Positions 49,356-62,446 of a DNA stretch of 64,000 nucleotides are shown here, piece by piece. The stretch comes from Dicaeum eximium (lineage: Eukaryota > Chordata > Aves > Passeriformes > Dicaeidae). The stretch is taken from contig VWZP01004604.1 in the NCBI GenBank assembly GCA_013396995.1, positions 278,001 through 342,000 on the forward strand, read 5' to 3'. How positions within the stretch are numbered: the stretch's first letter is position 1; each line of letters begins with the position of its first letter. The notes under the pieces are model-generated. The model worked only from the letters and a program-made list of their open reading frames with translations, did not search any database and was not told the DNA's origin. A program made the translations under genes and the position numbers.

Positions 49356-51943
49356 AGGGTCTTCCCTTAAAATAAACACTGCTGCAGCAAGAAAATACTG
49401 AAAGTGTGTCCAAAGCACCACAATAAAAACTCTTACAACACTAGGAGCACTGACTCAAACACTTATCCAAACGCTAGGGCACGGGGAGCGGCAGGGCAGC
49501 CTTGGGGTGTGGGCGAGAGGTGCTGTGGCTGTGAGCCCAGGGGATGCTGCTGAGCCCCACTGAGCAGGGATGTTACTGCTCCCACTGGGCACAAGGGCTG
49601 TTCTGCTGCTCTCTGCCAGAACAATAGTAAGAAAACACAGACAGGTAAAACCCTGCCTTTCATTCAGAGATGTTACTAAAACTTAACTGGCTGTGAGTAA
49701 GGAAAGCTTTTCCTCTCCAAGATATGCCAAGCAGGTGCAGTGCTGAAAAGTTACTTCCTTCCAAAAGTTGCTTGTTGTGAAATATCTTCCACATTATATA
49801 ACTTCCTATATATGAAAACCATTCTTAAACATCCATACTTATCCCACCAAGACTTGAGCAACTCCGTAAAATGGTGCAAGGCAAAGCACTACTACTTCAG
49901 AACATAACACTGCTTTTAAAAACAAACTCTCTCAGTTTAAGTCAACAAATATGCAGATGTCTTAAATACAAAATAAAATTGACTACCTCCATAAGCAGTG
50001 TTGTGCCTACCTAGACAATATAATTTTAAAGTTAAAGCATCTGCCTAGAAAACTGACTACCTGGAAATAAAATATTTGCATATGTAACATTGCTGGAACT
50101 GAATGACAATAATTATCATAGCCCTTCAACTTATTGCTGAGAAGTGACATATTTTGCTTTCCAGCTCCAGGGTGATCTTTCCTTTTCAATGGCCAAATCA
50201 GGCATTGCTCAGTGATTTGATGCAGTAGGTGAATTAACTCGTATTGCTCAGAAATTCTCTTTCTGTTTCTTAATCTAAGAAATAATAATGCTAAAGACAG
50301 GCAAAACAAAATGTGCTGTACTATCCTGGTTAGACCAGGTCTGCAGCTAGGAGCACAGACATTTTACAAGTTCACAAGTAACTTTCCTGCTGGGGATGAG
50401 GCAAGAGAAACCGGCTGCTTTAACAGAAGCCATGAAAAAGAAAGCCACAGGGTGGCACTGCAAGTAGGCTGTATTTTGAAACTACTTGGCTGTTTATTCT
50501 TTTCCAGACAAATCAGAGCATATCTAATCCCATCTGTATAAAACAGGAGTGGGTTTGTAGTTTTTCTTCAAACGTTGTATTTTCCAGCAACAAATATCCC
50601 CAGATTATAAATCACATCATAAAAGAGGTACCTACTTCAGAATTGTCAGGGTATTTTATAAGTTCATAAAATGGTATATTTAAGAGCATTAACATAAGAA
50701 TGCTATTGTAAAGACAGGCTAGGAATTGATACCTATTTTGGGTTTGTAAATTCATTCTGAAAGATTTCAAGAAAAAAATCTTTTGAAAGTATGTGGTATT
50801 TCATACAAAAGCTAAAGAATTTTCTTCATACTGTGACTTTTTAAGAATGTTGAGATGGCAAAATCTCAAACAGACCTCTCTCTGAAAGGAAGGACAGTAT
50901 TAACTTTAAAAAAAGTGCATGAGAAAGTCTTAACACAGCATTCAATACTATCATATGCTTTTAAAACACTTTCCTTCTCATATATAAAAGAATCATACTT
51001 AATTTCATCCAAACTTGATTACTTAGTACACCAGTATTTCAAAGCTAAACTTAGAAGCCTATTTAATCTGCTTTGTTGGCTTCTTCTCTCACAAATTTCA
51101 AACCCTGCCGTTTGAGTTAAAGCAGAAACATTTGCAAAAAGTGCTATTCCTGTCCATTTAGTGAACTAACCAGTTTTCAAAGGAGAGCTGGAGGTCATTC
51201 AGGCTTGCAAGTTACTTTTCACTTCATAAAACAAGAAGTCCCTTCAAGGCATAAATTTGATATTTCAGTAGATTCTGAAGTCACAGACAGTATATGACTG
51301 TGCACAACCATTTTAGTTGCTGAAGTCCTAGATCAATTTAAGTATTCAGTTTGAAAGTACGATCAGTAACAAACAAAAATAAACAAAGTTGTATTTTTGT
51401 TCAGTTGTACCCTAATATAGATTAGAACACCAATTCATCTGCTGTAATTTTTCTTATTCCAGAGGGCAAGAATTCTAAAAAAATAGAAATTTTTAATTTT
51501 TTCCCACAGACAGAAGTTCAAGAGTGGACTGGCAATTATTCCAACTGCCAAGCCATTCCTTCTGCTAGAAGATTGCTCCCTGTATTTTTAAAACTGTTTG
51601 CATATGGAGATTATTTTGCTATTAGGCAGCACAACATTAATATATGGGCAAAGAAATACACCAATATAACTGTGACTTGAACATTAGATAAGGCAGATGA
51701 TTATGTAATAGCATTGATTGCCAAAGCTATATAAATTTGATTTGAACACATATTTGCTTACTTGGCGGACTCATATTAAAGCACTCTGCATGCTAATAAA
51801 GGATTTCTGCCTCACAAAGACTAAATTAAAAAGTTAGTGACCTGGAAAAAATAAATTAATTTTGGTACCAAAACATCAGTGCCTGGTGTCAATATTGCTT
51901 AAAAATCATGTATTTAATACAAAAGTAATTAAGGCACCTCTCA

Positions 51944-51947
<4 letters not shown>

Positions 51948-51976
<29 letters not shown>

Positions 51977-51980
51977 AAAG
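51948..51980 (+). repeat. AAAAC repeat
   Basis: About six aaaac units in a purine/A-rich context. Confidence 0.9.
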
Positions 51981-54635
51981 AAAAACCACCAAAAAACCAA
52001 ACCAAACCACCAGCCAACCACCAAGCTCAAAGGAAAATTCTTACTACTATCAAGATTTGTCTGTTATTATTTCCTCTGCTTGGAATGGGAGAGCAAGGGC
52101 TTCTGTTGAATTGTTGGTGTGTAGACACTGAGTAACTGTACTTCCAACACTTCATACAAAAACTTCCCAGTTCATCAGTTCAACATCAGCTATGACACTG
52201 TTTACATACAACACTGCAAGGTCATGTGCTGAATGCAAGCAAGGAACTCCATCACTTCTAAATAAAGTAACCATTTAAGCAAAAAACAGACACACTGGAT
52301 GCAATCTAATATGCTTCCAATAGACTACTCTGTGCACCTCTATTGACACTTATGCCATTACTAATAGAAAGCTAAATGGAAGTGGACAAATTTGGGAAGT
52401 AGGTACATTGTTCATCAAGGCTATATCCTTAAAAGTATGGACTTTGAGGAAGCTGTGTCTTAGAAGACACATGGAAGTAGCCAGCATGTCTTTTGTTTGA
52501 ATTATGTTTTCTTCTGCTTTTTAATTTCCTTATAGAAGGCATATTAGTGCTCATAGTTAATTTGTACATATTTTTCAACTGGAATAATGTTTCTGGACAG
52601 CAGAAACTAACCAATGCATGAAGCTTTCCTAGTCGGACATTAGTAACTGGAATAGCACTTGGTCTCTGATGTGCCATTACAAAACTTTCAGTTCCAGATA
52701 AGAGGTCACACAAACATACAATCCTACCAAGGGAAAAAAATGTAAAAAACCAAATAGCCAAATTTTGACTCATCGTATCAAATACCAAAGAAAGGATTCT
52801 ACCAATCCTAGTCGTGTCTCATCCAATGTGGAACAAAAAACCAAACAAATATAATCTATGTTTTCACATTTTGGGTATCTGAGAACTTCAAAGTTATTTA
52901 TTTATGCAGATGACTAAATACTTCCCTTCATTTTTCCAATATCCTTGAACAGTATTTGTCCAAGAACATAAAGGACAGAAAATAAATGGCTGTATAGCTC
53001 TTGTCACTGCAATGCAAAACATGTAAGTCCAGTTCTTAAAAACTGCAGAACCACACAGTTTACCATTCCCCCTCCATCAATATTTAATCCAAATTTCTGC
53101 ACAACCCCCAAGAATTGTGAAAAGCCAAACCAAACCCTGCACACAACTATTCCTAGCCAGCACAGCAAGGCACATTCTTATATTCCCATGGAAAGTTAAC
53201 AGGATGAGGAGCATGGCTGCACACTCCCTTGAGGCCAGGCACAACTGAACTTCTGGCCAGAGAGCAAGTTCTGGTCCCCATCACTTGCACATTCACACAG
53301 ACCATGGGAACTCATTTTCTCTGGGTCACTTGGCTACACAGCTGCGTGTGTGTCATTTGTTTTTAGAACACAAATATTTTCTTTTAAGTGAACAACCAAG
53401 TACTACATGATAAAAAAATAATCCAGAAGAGACAAAAATATCTGTCTGTATGGCATGCTTTACAGCATAAGCTAACCACACATGCAAAGCCAGTTTTGTA
53501 ATGTTCATAACGATCTTATGATTCTGTCAAACTAAACATTCAAGACAGCTGACCCTTATCATCATAATCCTCCCAGGAGGAGTCCAAAACCTATGATGCA
53601 GAAGCCCTATCACACTTTGACAATTCTTGTCCCTGTCCCCGTTTCTAAAGTCATGACGTGTCAAACAACAACTTCAGTAGGATGGAGGTGAATGAAAAGT
53701 GAAGGTGGATGGAAAATTGATGTAATCATGTTACTGCCACTACCATAATTCATCAGTGGTTCTGTGTTGAAAGTTCTGGGACAGCCACAAATGACGTTTT
53801 TTGGACAAAGCTGGTCTAGTATTGAATCAGACATATTGATAGGGAGCAGAAAAACAGGATTCAGCTTTGTCACTTCATTTATGTAAAGAGCCTCAAACAA
53901 GGCGTGACTTGCTGCTAAGAGATACCAGAACTCACCTGTCAAACAAGGAGTCACAGTAGGAAAAGATAGAGGAAACTGAGTGATTCTGGATGCCTCTTCA
54001 CAAGGTCCACCAGCCTCTCACCATGTTCTCCATCTAAGGACCAGCCACTGGCTACACAACCTCACTGGATCCCACTGCTAATCATGATGCAAACCACGAG
54101 ACCACACCTTCTAAATACCCACCCCAATACAGGAGTCTGGCTGTACCTCTTTGCTAAACAAAAAAACCCTAACCTGGCTAAAAAATGGAAGTTCATAAAA
54201 CCTTTCGCACCAGTGCACTACTTCTGTGCCTAAGGTCACAAGGTTTCTCAAGCTCAACACCTATTATATTCTCAGAATTCCATTTTCTGCATATTTGCTG
54301 ATGTGAAACAGGGTGAATGGGGCGATACTTCTCCCAGGGTAACATTGCAGACTGTGTGAAACAACTTTTCAGACTGCAAATACGACCCAACAGCCTTTAA
54401 AAATATTCTAGCTTTCTGGTATCAAAGGTGGCTAGTAAGGGTATCAGGTGACTGTCAAAAGCACAGAATAGTAACAATTATAAAAACTTCTGAGAAAATT
54501 GCAAGAAAAATTCTACAGCTAGGCCAAGCTATCATTTCTCTCTGTTTTTTTACAATTACATGACTGCATAACTTTATCACCATTGATGTTAAGTAATGAA
54601 GCTAAGTGACTGGGTGAAGGAAACAACAGAAGCAT

Positions 54636-54730
54636 AGAAAAATTGAGGTTGGAGAAAATCCTTAAGATCATGAAGTCCAACCATAAACTTAACTTGACTG
54701 CCAGGTCCTTATCTTCTCCACTGGAGGGAT
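54636..54730 (-). mobile_element. CR1 LINE 3'-end fragment
   Basis: The plus strand reads catagaaaaattgaggttgg, agaaaatccttaagatcatg and aagtccaacc, the reverse complement of the CR1 3' terminus ending in its ATTCTATG-type tail. The 3' end is at about 54636; the other limit is uncertain. Confidence 0.75.
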
Positions 54731-54759
54731 GAAACTGCCTCTTCAGATTGTCCACTCCT

Positions 54760-57580
54760 ATCCATATTCTTGTAATTTTTTTTTTAATAATAAAAAGATG
54801 AAAGGCAATCATCCCTTCCATTTTGGCAAAAGTACATACGAGCTTAGTTGCCAAGGCATTCAGTTGCAGGCCTTGGTACCCCACCTTCTTTTATCATGTA
54901 GCTCTTTTTGAAAAATCTCATTATTTTATCACCAAATTCAAATCTGAAACACCCACTTATGGAAGCTTAAGGGATGTAAATCATCTGCTTCCTTTCTTGG
55001 CATCCTGTGTCTCCAAACAAGAAGCTGTGATGCTCAAATCAAACTAAATTAAGAAGCCTAGACATTTAAAGTGACATGAAGCAGACAACACTGGGGTCAA
55101 CCCTTTCAATTCTTTGATATGACAGCTTTATCTCTCAGAGAGATAAATCAGTCTTGCTTATTTCCAACAAAATTATAATAACATAACACAATTTAAATAA
55201 ACCAGCAAAGGAGAACTCTCACTCTTATTTCACTAGATTTGCTGTATATCATTACGTTTAAAAGCAAACTGAATGATCTCTTATATTTACTATTATTTCC
55301 GTATTGCACTAACTGCAGCAGGAGTCCTTACACCTGCTGACCAAATTAAAATAGAAGTCAGGATGTATCAGCTGGGACTAAAATGTTATGGTGCAATGCA
55401 ACTATTCTACTTACAAGTCAGTTAGTCAAAACAGCTCAGATCAATAAGAATTGATTCAGGCCAGGTTAGTGTATCTTCCAGAAAATACTCACATTTTCTG
55501 ATGACAAAGCCAACATTTAACAATAGGAACCAGTGATAACCCTGACTCTTGTAGTTTAAAGCCTTAAATGAAACATCAGAGGTTCTATGAAAAATATTCT
55601 CCTTATGGGGTTTTTTTAATCTTTGTCTTTATTTTTACTACTGAGTATCTTAGCATGTCAAAAGAGACACTTGATCAGTGAAAGAATCCATCAGAATTTA
55701 TCAGCTCCTTGTAGGTAATTTCTTGATTTAATTCCCAGGATATCAGTTATTTTTCTGTTAATTTTGAGGTCAAAGAGGACCCCATGGAAGCAATAAGCAG
55801 CAGGAACTAAATAAACAGAAGACCGGATCTTTAATGCAAATGTGTTTCCTGGAGGAAAGGAGTAAAACAGTGCAGATAATGTAGTGCAGAAGCAGGAAAG
55901 TTTAAAAAAAAAATCACATGTTCTGAAACAATCTGTTCAAAAGTTTTCCCCTGGAACATAAGCAGCTCTTCAAAACCAGTGCCCTGCTGAGGAATTTACG
56001 TACTTGGCAAGGTTTAAGTTACTAATCAAGAGCAACAGCTATTTGCTTTGTGGATGAAAAGTCGTAGCACTTGATCAAAATTGAAATAAACCAAACAAGC
56101 AAACAAATCACAATTACCTTAAGGTACAATACAAGTGCAGAGTGAGAGCTGCCTGTGTGAGTGCATAACCGAGACAAGCACTCCAGAATACATCCCCCTT
56201 CATTACAGGTTTTAAGAAAAAGAACACTGGCAGTACAATTAAGAAGCCTTCAGAGTACTGAACCAGTTCAAATAATACTTAATGCTTTTCAAATCCATCA
56301 GTTACAAGGTCACACCAGGGTAATCCCACAGCATGTCTCCTGATAACCATGCTTTGGACTGTTAAACAACCCCACATTTATATGAACAGCTAGAATTTAA
56401 AGTTTATCTTTAATAACCAGAGAGCCTGACTATTTAGATATTATGTGCATTTTCCAAAATCACTGTTCAACCCTGAAACATTATCCTTATTTAATAAACC
56501 ACTGCTACGGTGCTGGGACATCTGGTAACTGACAAATATGTTTTCAAAAATTAGTTTCTGGGCCCAGAAAAGGTTCCCCTTCACAGAAGTTTTTTATCTC
56601 TGTATATAATATCATATCCTCCCAAGTACACCCAAGATAACTTGATCTGTACTACAGAAACTCCTTGTGTTTCAAAAAAAGACTTCACACCTGATTAATT
56701 TCTACAACTGCTTAGTAAAGAAATGAAACACATTTATAGTCTTGAGACTTCTTTCTCCCCTGTGAAAAAGCAGAAAGTAGATTAGAGAGGCCTTACTTCT
56801 TCAAAAACACATCCATTACTTGTTACTGGAATACAGTCAAATCCTAGTTTTAAATATAAAGTTATATTATCAACATTTTTGATAAGAAAATACTGAAAAG
56901 TGGGTATCATAAGGAATCAGGAATTATGAAAAGGAGAGACCAATAGGTATCGAGAGCCTACACACAGCTGCCTACAAAGCTCCTGCAATATCCTTCCCTC
57001 ACAGAACTTCAGTGAATTGTAGGTAAGTGATGGTAAATAATGGAATATGAGCATCAAACTTCATGAAAACTATGCATTTGAAAGATGAATTTGTTTCAGT
57101 ACAAAGCACAATTGATATTAAAACAATATTCAGTTTATGCTGTGTAAATACTCATTCAGTAGTGAATTGTATCTGCCTTTCCTTGGAGTACTGCACACCT
57201 GACTCAGCACTGCTGCCTTTTCCCTTTTTTTCTCTGCTCCTCTGCTTCCATCAGCAGCATGGTTTCCCATCTGATTCATGGTCAGGATTCTCACTGCAGG
57301 GAGGCTAACTCTGCACTTGAGTACAAATGCTAAGAGGATGACAACACTGTACTCATCACTGTGAACTGTTAGGCTAAAATCCCTCTACCCAAATAGTTCC
57401 AGCTTTGAGGACTTACCCAAAACATTTTCTATCGAAACACAAGCATATTACAGGAATACCAACTCAACCTTTTTCCAGGTACTTATTGTTGTTCCAGATT
57501 CAGCTACTTCTGCCTAGGAAAAACTTACTTCTATTTCCTAAATAACAATCTAGGCCATTCTACAGGCCACTACAGAACTA
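54760..57580. other. Anonymous stretch
   Basis: AT-rich non-coding DNA. I see no exon, RNA gene or clear repeat between the two CR1 fragments. Confidence 0.6.
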
Positions 57581-57582
57581 CC

Positions 57583-57636
57583 ATGGGGGTTGGAATAGAT
57601 GATCTTCAAAGGTTGCTTCCAAGACAAATAATTCTA
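57583..57636 (+). mobile_element. CR1 LINE 3'-terminal fragment
   Basis: The sequence gggggttggaatagatgatc, then ttcaaaggttgcttccaaga and attctactat, is a short CR1 3' terminus in sense on the plus strand, opposite to the other copies. Only about 50 bp is recognisable. Confidence 0.7.
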
Positions 57637-57906
57637 CTATTTCCCTGAAGACAAAAATAAACTGGCAGAAGTCAAAAGCAGAAAAGCCTACCTTCTTCCT
57701 GAGGAGAGAAAGTTGACGTGGATGTAGTGCTTAGAACCGTAAAAACCATTAATTTTAAAAACAAAGGCAACACCATTCTAGCTGGCATTAAGAAACAGTA
57801 GAACAGTACAAACAGGGCAAAGAAGTCCTTTAAAAGAGAGTATGAGAACAAACCAAAAATGGCTCAGGCTATCAAACAAAAATTTAAAGAGGCTACAAGT
57901 GAAAGC

Positions 57907-57933
57907 AAAAAACAAAACAAAACAAAACAAAAA
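57907..57933 (+). repeat. AAAAC repeat
   Basis: About five aaaac units, similar to the repeat near 51.95 kb. Confidence 0.9.
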
Positions 57934-60900
57934 CCCAGCAAGGACACTGGCACGGGGAGAAAGCCACCTGGCCATTTCCAGATGCCACAACTGACGGGAC
58001 ACAGCTTGAACCAACAAGGTTTAACAGGCACTGGGGAAATATTTCACATCCTCCTCAGTAAAATCACCTTTGACTTCAATATAGGGAAGGGGTTTTCTAC
58101 TTGTTCTAAGTAATCATAAAGAAATAAAAATAACTGCATTCTGTTTGTTCTATTGAATAGGGGATTAAAATAACTGGCAAGGCTTGAAGTCATGAGCTTG
58201 AGGTGGATTCACCAGGTCACAATTGGAAAAGGAGAACTGCCAGTCCTTGATAAGCACAGCAATTACCATTCTTTTATATACAGAACCACTCTAAGGGAGT
58301 ACAGCTTCCTTAAACAGCAATAACAGCATATCCTTTGATTTATACAGCAGCCCTGCAGCAATACAATCAACATCCTGTTTTCATCTTAAAGTACAGCTGG
58401 GCACTTTGGCTACAGGCTCTATTTATCAGAGTCCCCATAACTGAGTGCCTTGTCATTATAAGAAACAGCACCCTTCAACTTAGCAGCATTTTATCTTCCT
58501 GGGTCTTTCCTTATGAAAATTCTTACATGGTACCTACCTGACCTACAGAGAAAATAGGCTTTTAGTGCAACTTGACACAATGTGACTTAAGTTTATAAAT
58601 GTCAACTAAATACAGTAACACACTTCTCCCACCCAAAAAGTCACGTAAAAAAACACCCAAGAAAATTCAGACAAAAATTCTTACTTCATGGATTTCAAAG
58701 GAAAGGACAAAAATATCTAAGCTGCCAGACCTCCTAAAGCCTATAAAACACACAAATTCCTGATATCTGAAACCACCTCTTTATGTTCTCCCTGGATTTA
58801 GAAGTTTTCCCTGAATATAACAGCAAATCTCTGTAAAATGCCTAAAAGAATATATGTCTGAAACATTTGATCAGACATAGCATGGATTATTAAATAATTC
58901 TGTATCCTGTGTTATCACAACAGTCGGAATCCTGTCAGAAATGCAGTATTTTCCACATTCCTACCCATGAAAGTAACCAGCCAAATAGCATTTTGAATGA
59001 TTTACATGCTCATACTTTGTAACCATGCAGTAACTCATGGACATGCCATTCACATGTTGTCACACTTCAGAAATAGAAAGACCAAGAGTGCTTAACTCTA
59101 CCACTTTATTTGTTGAAAAGTTTCAGAAGAAATTGTTGCTTATTGAATACATTAAATCACTAAAAACCTATAAAATGAGGAAACTTCTGCTAGCTATATC
59201 TATAAGACATCCACATTTTTTACCCATTTATCCTCAAGCAAGTGGTAAGCTGCGTTTCAGCACAATCTCAGTGAAAACAGAAAGGCAATTACTAATATGA
59301 ATATAGGGCAAACTTTTTATTTAAAAGTTAATGGCCCTGATTCAAGAGCAATAGAAAATCTTGAATTTGTCTGCCCAAAAAACTGCCTATGGTAGGGGCA
59401 AAGAACAGACAAAATTACTGCCAACACTGTGCAGCTGAAAAAGCCAAAGTGACAAGGATGCAGTTCAGAATATCACCTCAGCCAGAGTGTCTACTCCTGT
59501 CCTTAGTGGTAGGAAATAGGTCAGGGACAAGGTACAGACAACTCATTTGCTAAAATCTCCAAAATTCGTTCTTATTTCCCCACATTTAACTGCAGCAGAG
59601 TTTTCACTTGTTGTCATAAAACTGAAGTTATCAAGTGGAAAACCAGAGCAGTCAATGTGGATAAAAAGTTCATGAGCAGCTATATATACAGATCATAGAA
59701 GCAGAACAAGACATAAATAAGGGAGCACTAAAACTCAGCTGCAAATCTGTGAACTTTTCCAAAGTTCACCTTCACCCTGCTGAGTAAAACTAAGTGTCAG
59801 TAACCTAAAGCACATCAACCTCCCCCAAGTACCCCATTTTCTCTCTCCCAGTAAATATGGTTTGGGTTTTGAACGCCTCCCAAAAGAGGAAATCTATGAA
59901 AACAACTCTGGCTTTGTATCAGAGAAGAGACTGAAATTGTGGCTTATGGCCATCCCACTGTTCTTTTGACACACATAAAATGACAATGATCAGAATTTTA
60001 GAAATTTTTATTACATGGATATGAAGTCACTAGGATAATGCTGTTAGCCTAAAGCAGAAAGGCTCTTTGGATACAGAAATCCAAAGCTGACGCTTCAAAA
60101 ACATCACAAACTACAATATCCTAAGGTGAATACAAAAAAAAAAAAACCTTGTCTAAAATTAAAAACAAAAAAAGGAACTACCCCAGACTTCCATGATTTG
60201 ATTACCAGCAACTTATCCCTGGCTTCTTATGACTGAAGAAAAGGACAAGAAGTTGCAACAAACTGAATCCACCAGCTCAACAGCAGCAGCAAACCTACTC
60301 AGTTGAGAACAAGACACACAAACTTCCCTCTACCTAGAGAGTCCATAAGGGAGGGAGAGAGGTATGCAACTGATTATTAAAATCCAAACAGAAAAAACAA
60401 CAGGGGGAGGAGGAAGAACTGATCTCCTTATTCAGCATCAGATCTTTGAAGGAATCAGCGTTTCTCATAGACCAAGTGACCAAAGTCACTTTTTTCTTGC
60501 TGTCACCTAAATATTTAGATGAAAATATTTGTTAATCAAAGTCACTGGTAAACACAATGGTACACAACAGTGGCACAGCTACGTCAGTTTGAGAACGTGA
60601 CTCACATTTTCTGATTATCTCATTTTATCACCAGAAGCCAAAAGTTCTTCAAGTTGAGTTAAATGACTGTTTACAATTCCAACCAATGCTATGCCGTGTT
60701 TAGCTGTGCCCTTTTGTCTTTGATAAGGGATCACATGGTCCTTTACAGACAGATCCGAGATCTTTCGACCATGTTGAGCATTTATTCATATGATACCAAA
60801 AACTGACTCAAGGAAACACTCAGTGTATGACTGAGATGTAAAATATGATGTGACAGGATGTGGGAAAGGCCAATAAGTGTAGACAGAGTTTTCTAGATCT

Positions 60901-62427
60901 CATTAGGCTTAAAAAATTATTTTTGAATTAAAGTTAAAACATTATCAAGTACTTCTAATCTTCGAGCTTTTGTTTTCCTGTAACAGAAGAACTCTTTGAA
61001 TACTTAAACATTTTTCCCTACTGAGAATATGTTTTTGGCAAATTAATTGCACTCTTGTCAATCAACTAGGATAGAATTTAGTGTTTCTACATAAAGTTGT
61101 TATAGCTCTTCCAAGTGGCCCTGACAAACATTTTTACAAAATAAACAATTCACTGGACACGTCATTTCCTCCTGTGCATCTCCACCGTGAGCAGGAAGAG
61201 GCAGCATCAGCCTGTCAGAGAACACACAGATTTCATTCAGGAAACGTGAAGATGTTCCTCTCTAGTGGAGACAGAATGCAGGACAGCTGCCTCCTATCCA
61301 GAGGGGCAGAATGGTGACCAGCACTACAGAGATCCTCCCACAAGGGCACTCAGGGCACAAAGCCATTGCAAAGACTCCATCCATAGGAGTAGTACAGTAC
61401 AGGATGAAATCTCAGCATTTATGTTATGTGTCATTTTTTCCAGACAGTCTCAATTCTAACATAAAATCTTACTCTGGATTAAGTACTGGCAAGCAGTCTT
61501 GAAAAAAAAATTTCCTGTAAACCTGTTAGCTGGCAGGCTTTACATATTATAACCACAAAATCTAGGAAAATTTTGGGGCAAGTAAAAGCAGGAGGAAAAC
61601 CTAACTAGAGGAGCCCCATAAGCAGAATCTTAAAGAATACCATCAGAAAAAAAAACCCAAAAAACACCAAAAACCAATTGATTTGTTTGAGTATTTCTAA
61701 AACTATTATAGTACCACATCCCTATTTTTTTCTGAAATAAATCATTGTATACTTTTAAGACTTTATCCAACATCTACAATTCATTGCATTTCTCTCCTCC
61801 TTTATTAAGTTAGGATTTATGGATAAAGATGCATTACAGCAGTGTATTTTGGGAGGAAGACTGGAAAGTTTGTAAGAATGTTTGGGCAGTGGAAAAAATA
61901 AGAACAGGCAAAGAAAGATGCTTAGAAATCAGACAGAGATTCCAACAGTTCAGACAGTGATGTCAGATCCTTATTACTTTTCCAAAATAAGCCTCTTCAG
62001 ATTCTTTCTTACACCCTCAACTATCGACAACCAGCTCTGAGGAAGTGCTTATAAAAAGCTTTGGTTTTCCCTATCTTCTATATTTTCACCTTGATTTTCT
62101 ACACAAGTAAACAAACAAGGCCTGGTGTATTAAGAATATCTCAACAATACCTAGGACAGGGCCAGGGGGATTTTGTGCCCTGCACTGCAGAAGAATGATC
62201 AAAACAAATCTCAAAATCTATCTAGATTCGAAAATCCTCTGATCTCTGCACGTATCATTTGCCAGAAAACCAGAGCCCTCTCCCTTCTCCAAAAAAAAAA
62301 CCCAATCAACCATCAGGAAACAAGAGAGAAGCATGAAGAAGCTGAAGGAGTAAAGACACATCTGACCCAGTTCCATCAGTTCATTCCTACAACCAATTTC
62401 TGATAATCCATCATGCAGATATCAAAT

Positions 62428-62446
62428 TATATATATATATATATAT
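62428..62446. repeat. AT dinucleotide run
   Basis: About nine uninterrupted AT units. Confidence 0.9.

Larger units (their letters stand above)
47300..54635. other. Anonymous stretch, probable COBLL1 5' intron or flank
   Basis: Contains a GA-rich tract (about 47465-47503), an 11-bp tandem duplication (47960-47985), a CpG-rich islet at about 49205-49355, an AAAAC repeat (about 51948-51980) and otherwise AT-rich unique-looking DNA. No protein-coding exon is supported. Confidence 0.6.

Noticed and set aside
57690..57720. Tiny minus-strand segment between a ctctcctcag acceptor and a GTAGGC donor
   Set aside because: Only about 7 nt lies between the sites. No reason to call an exon.
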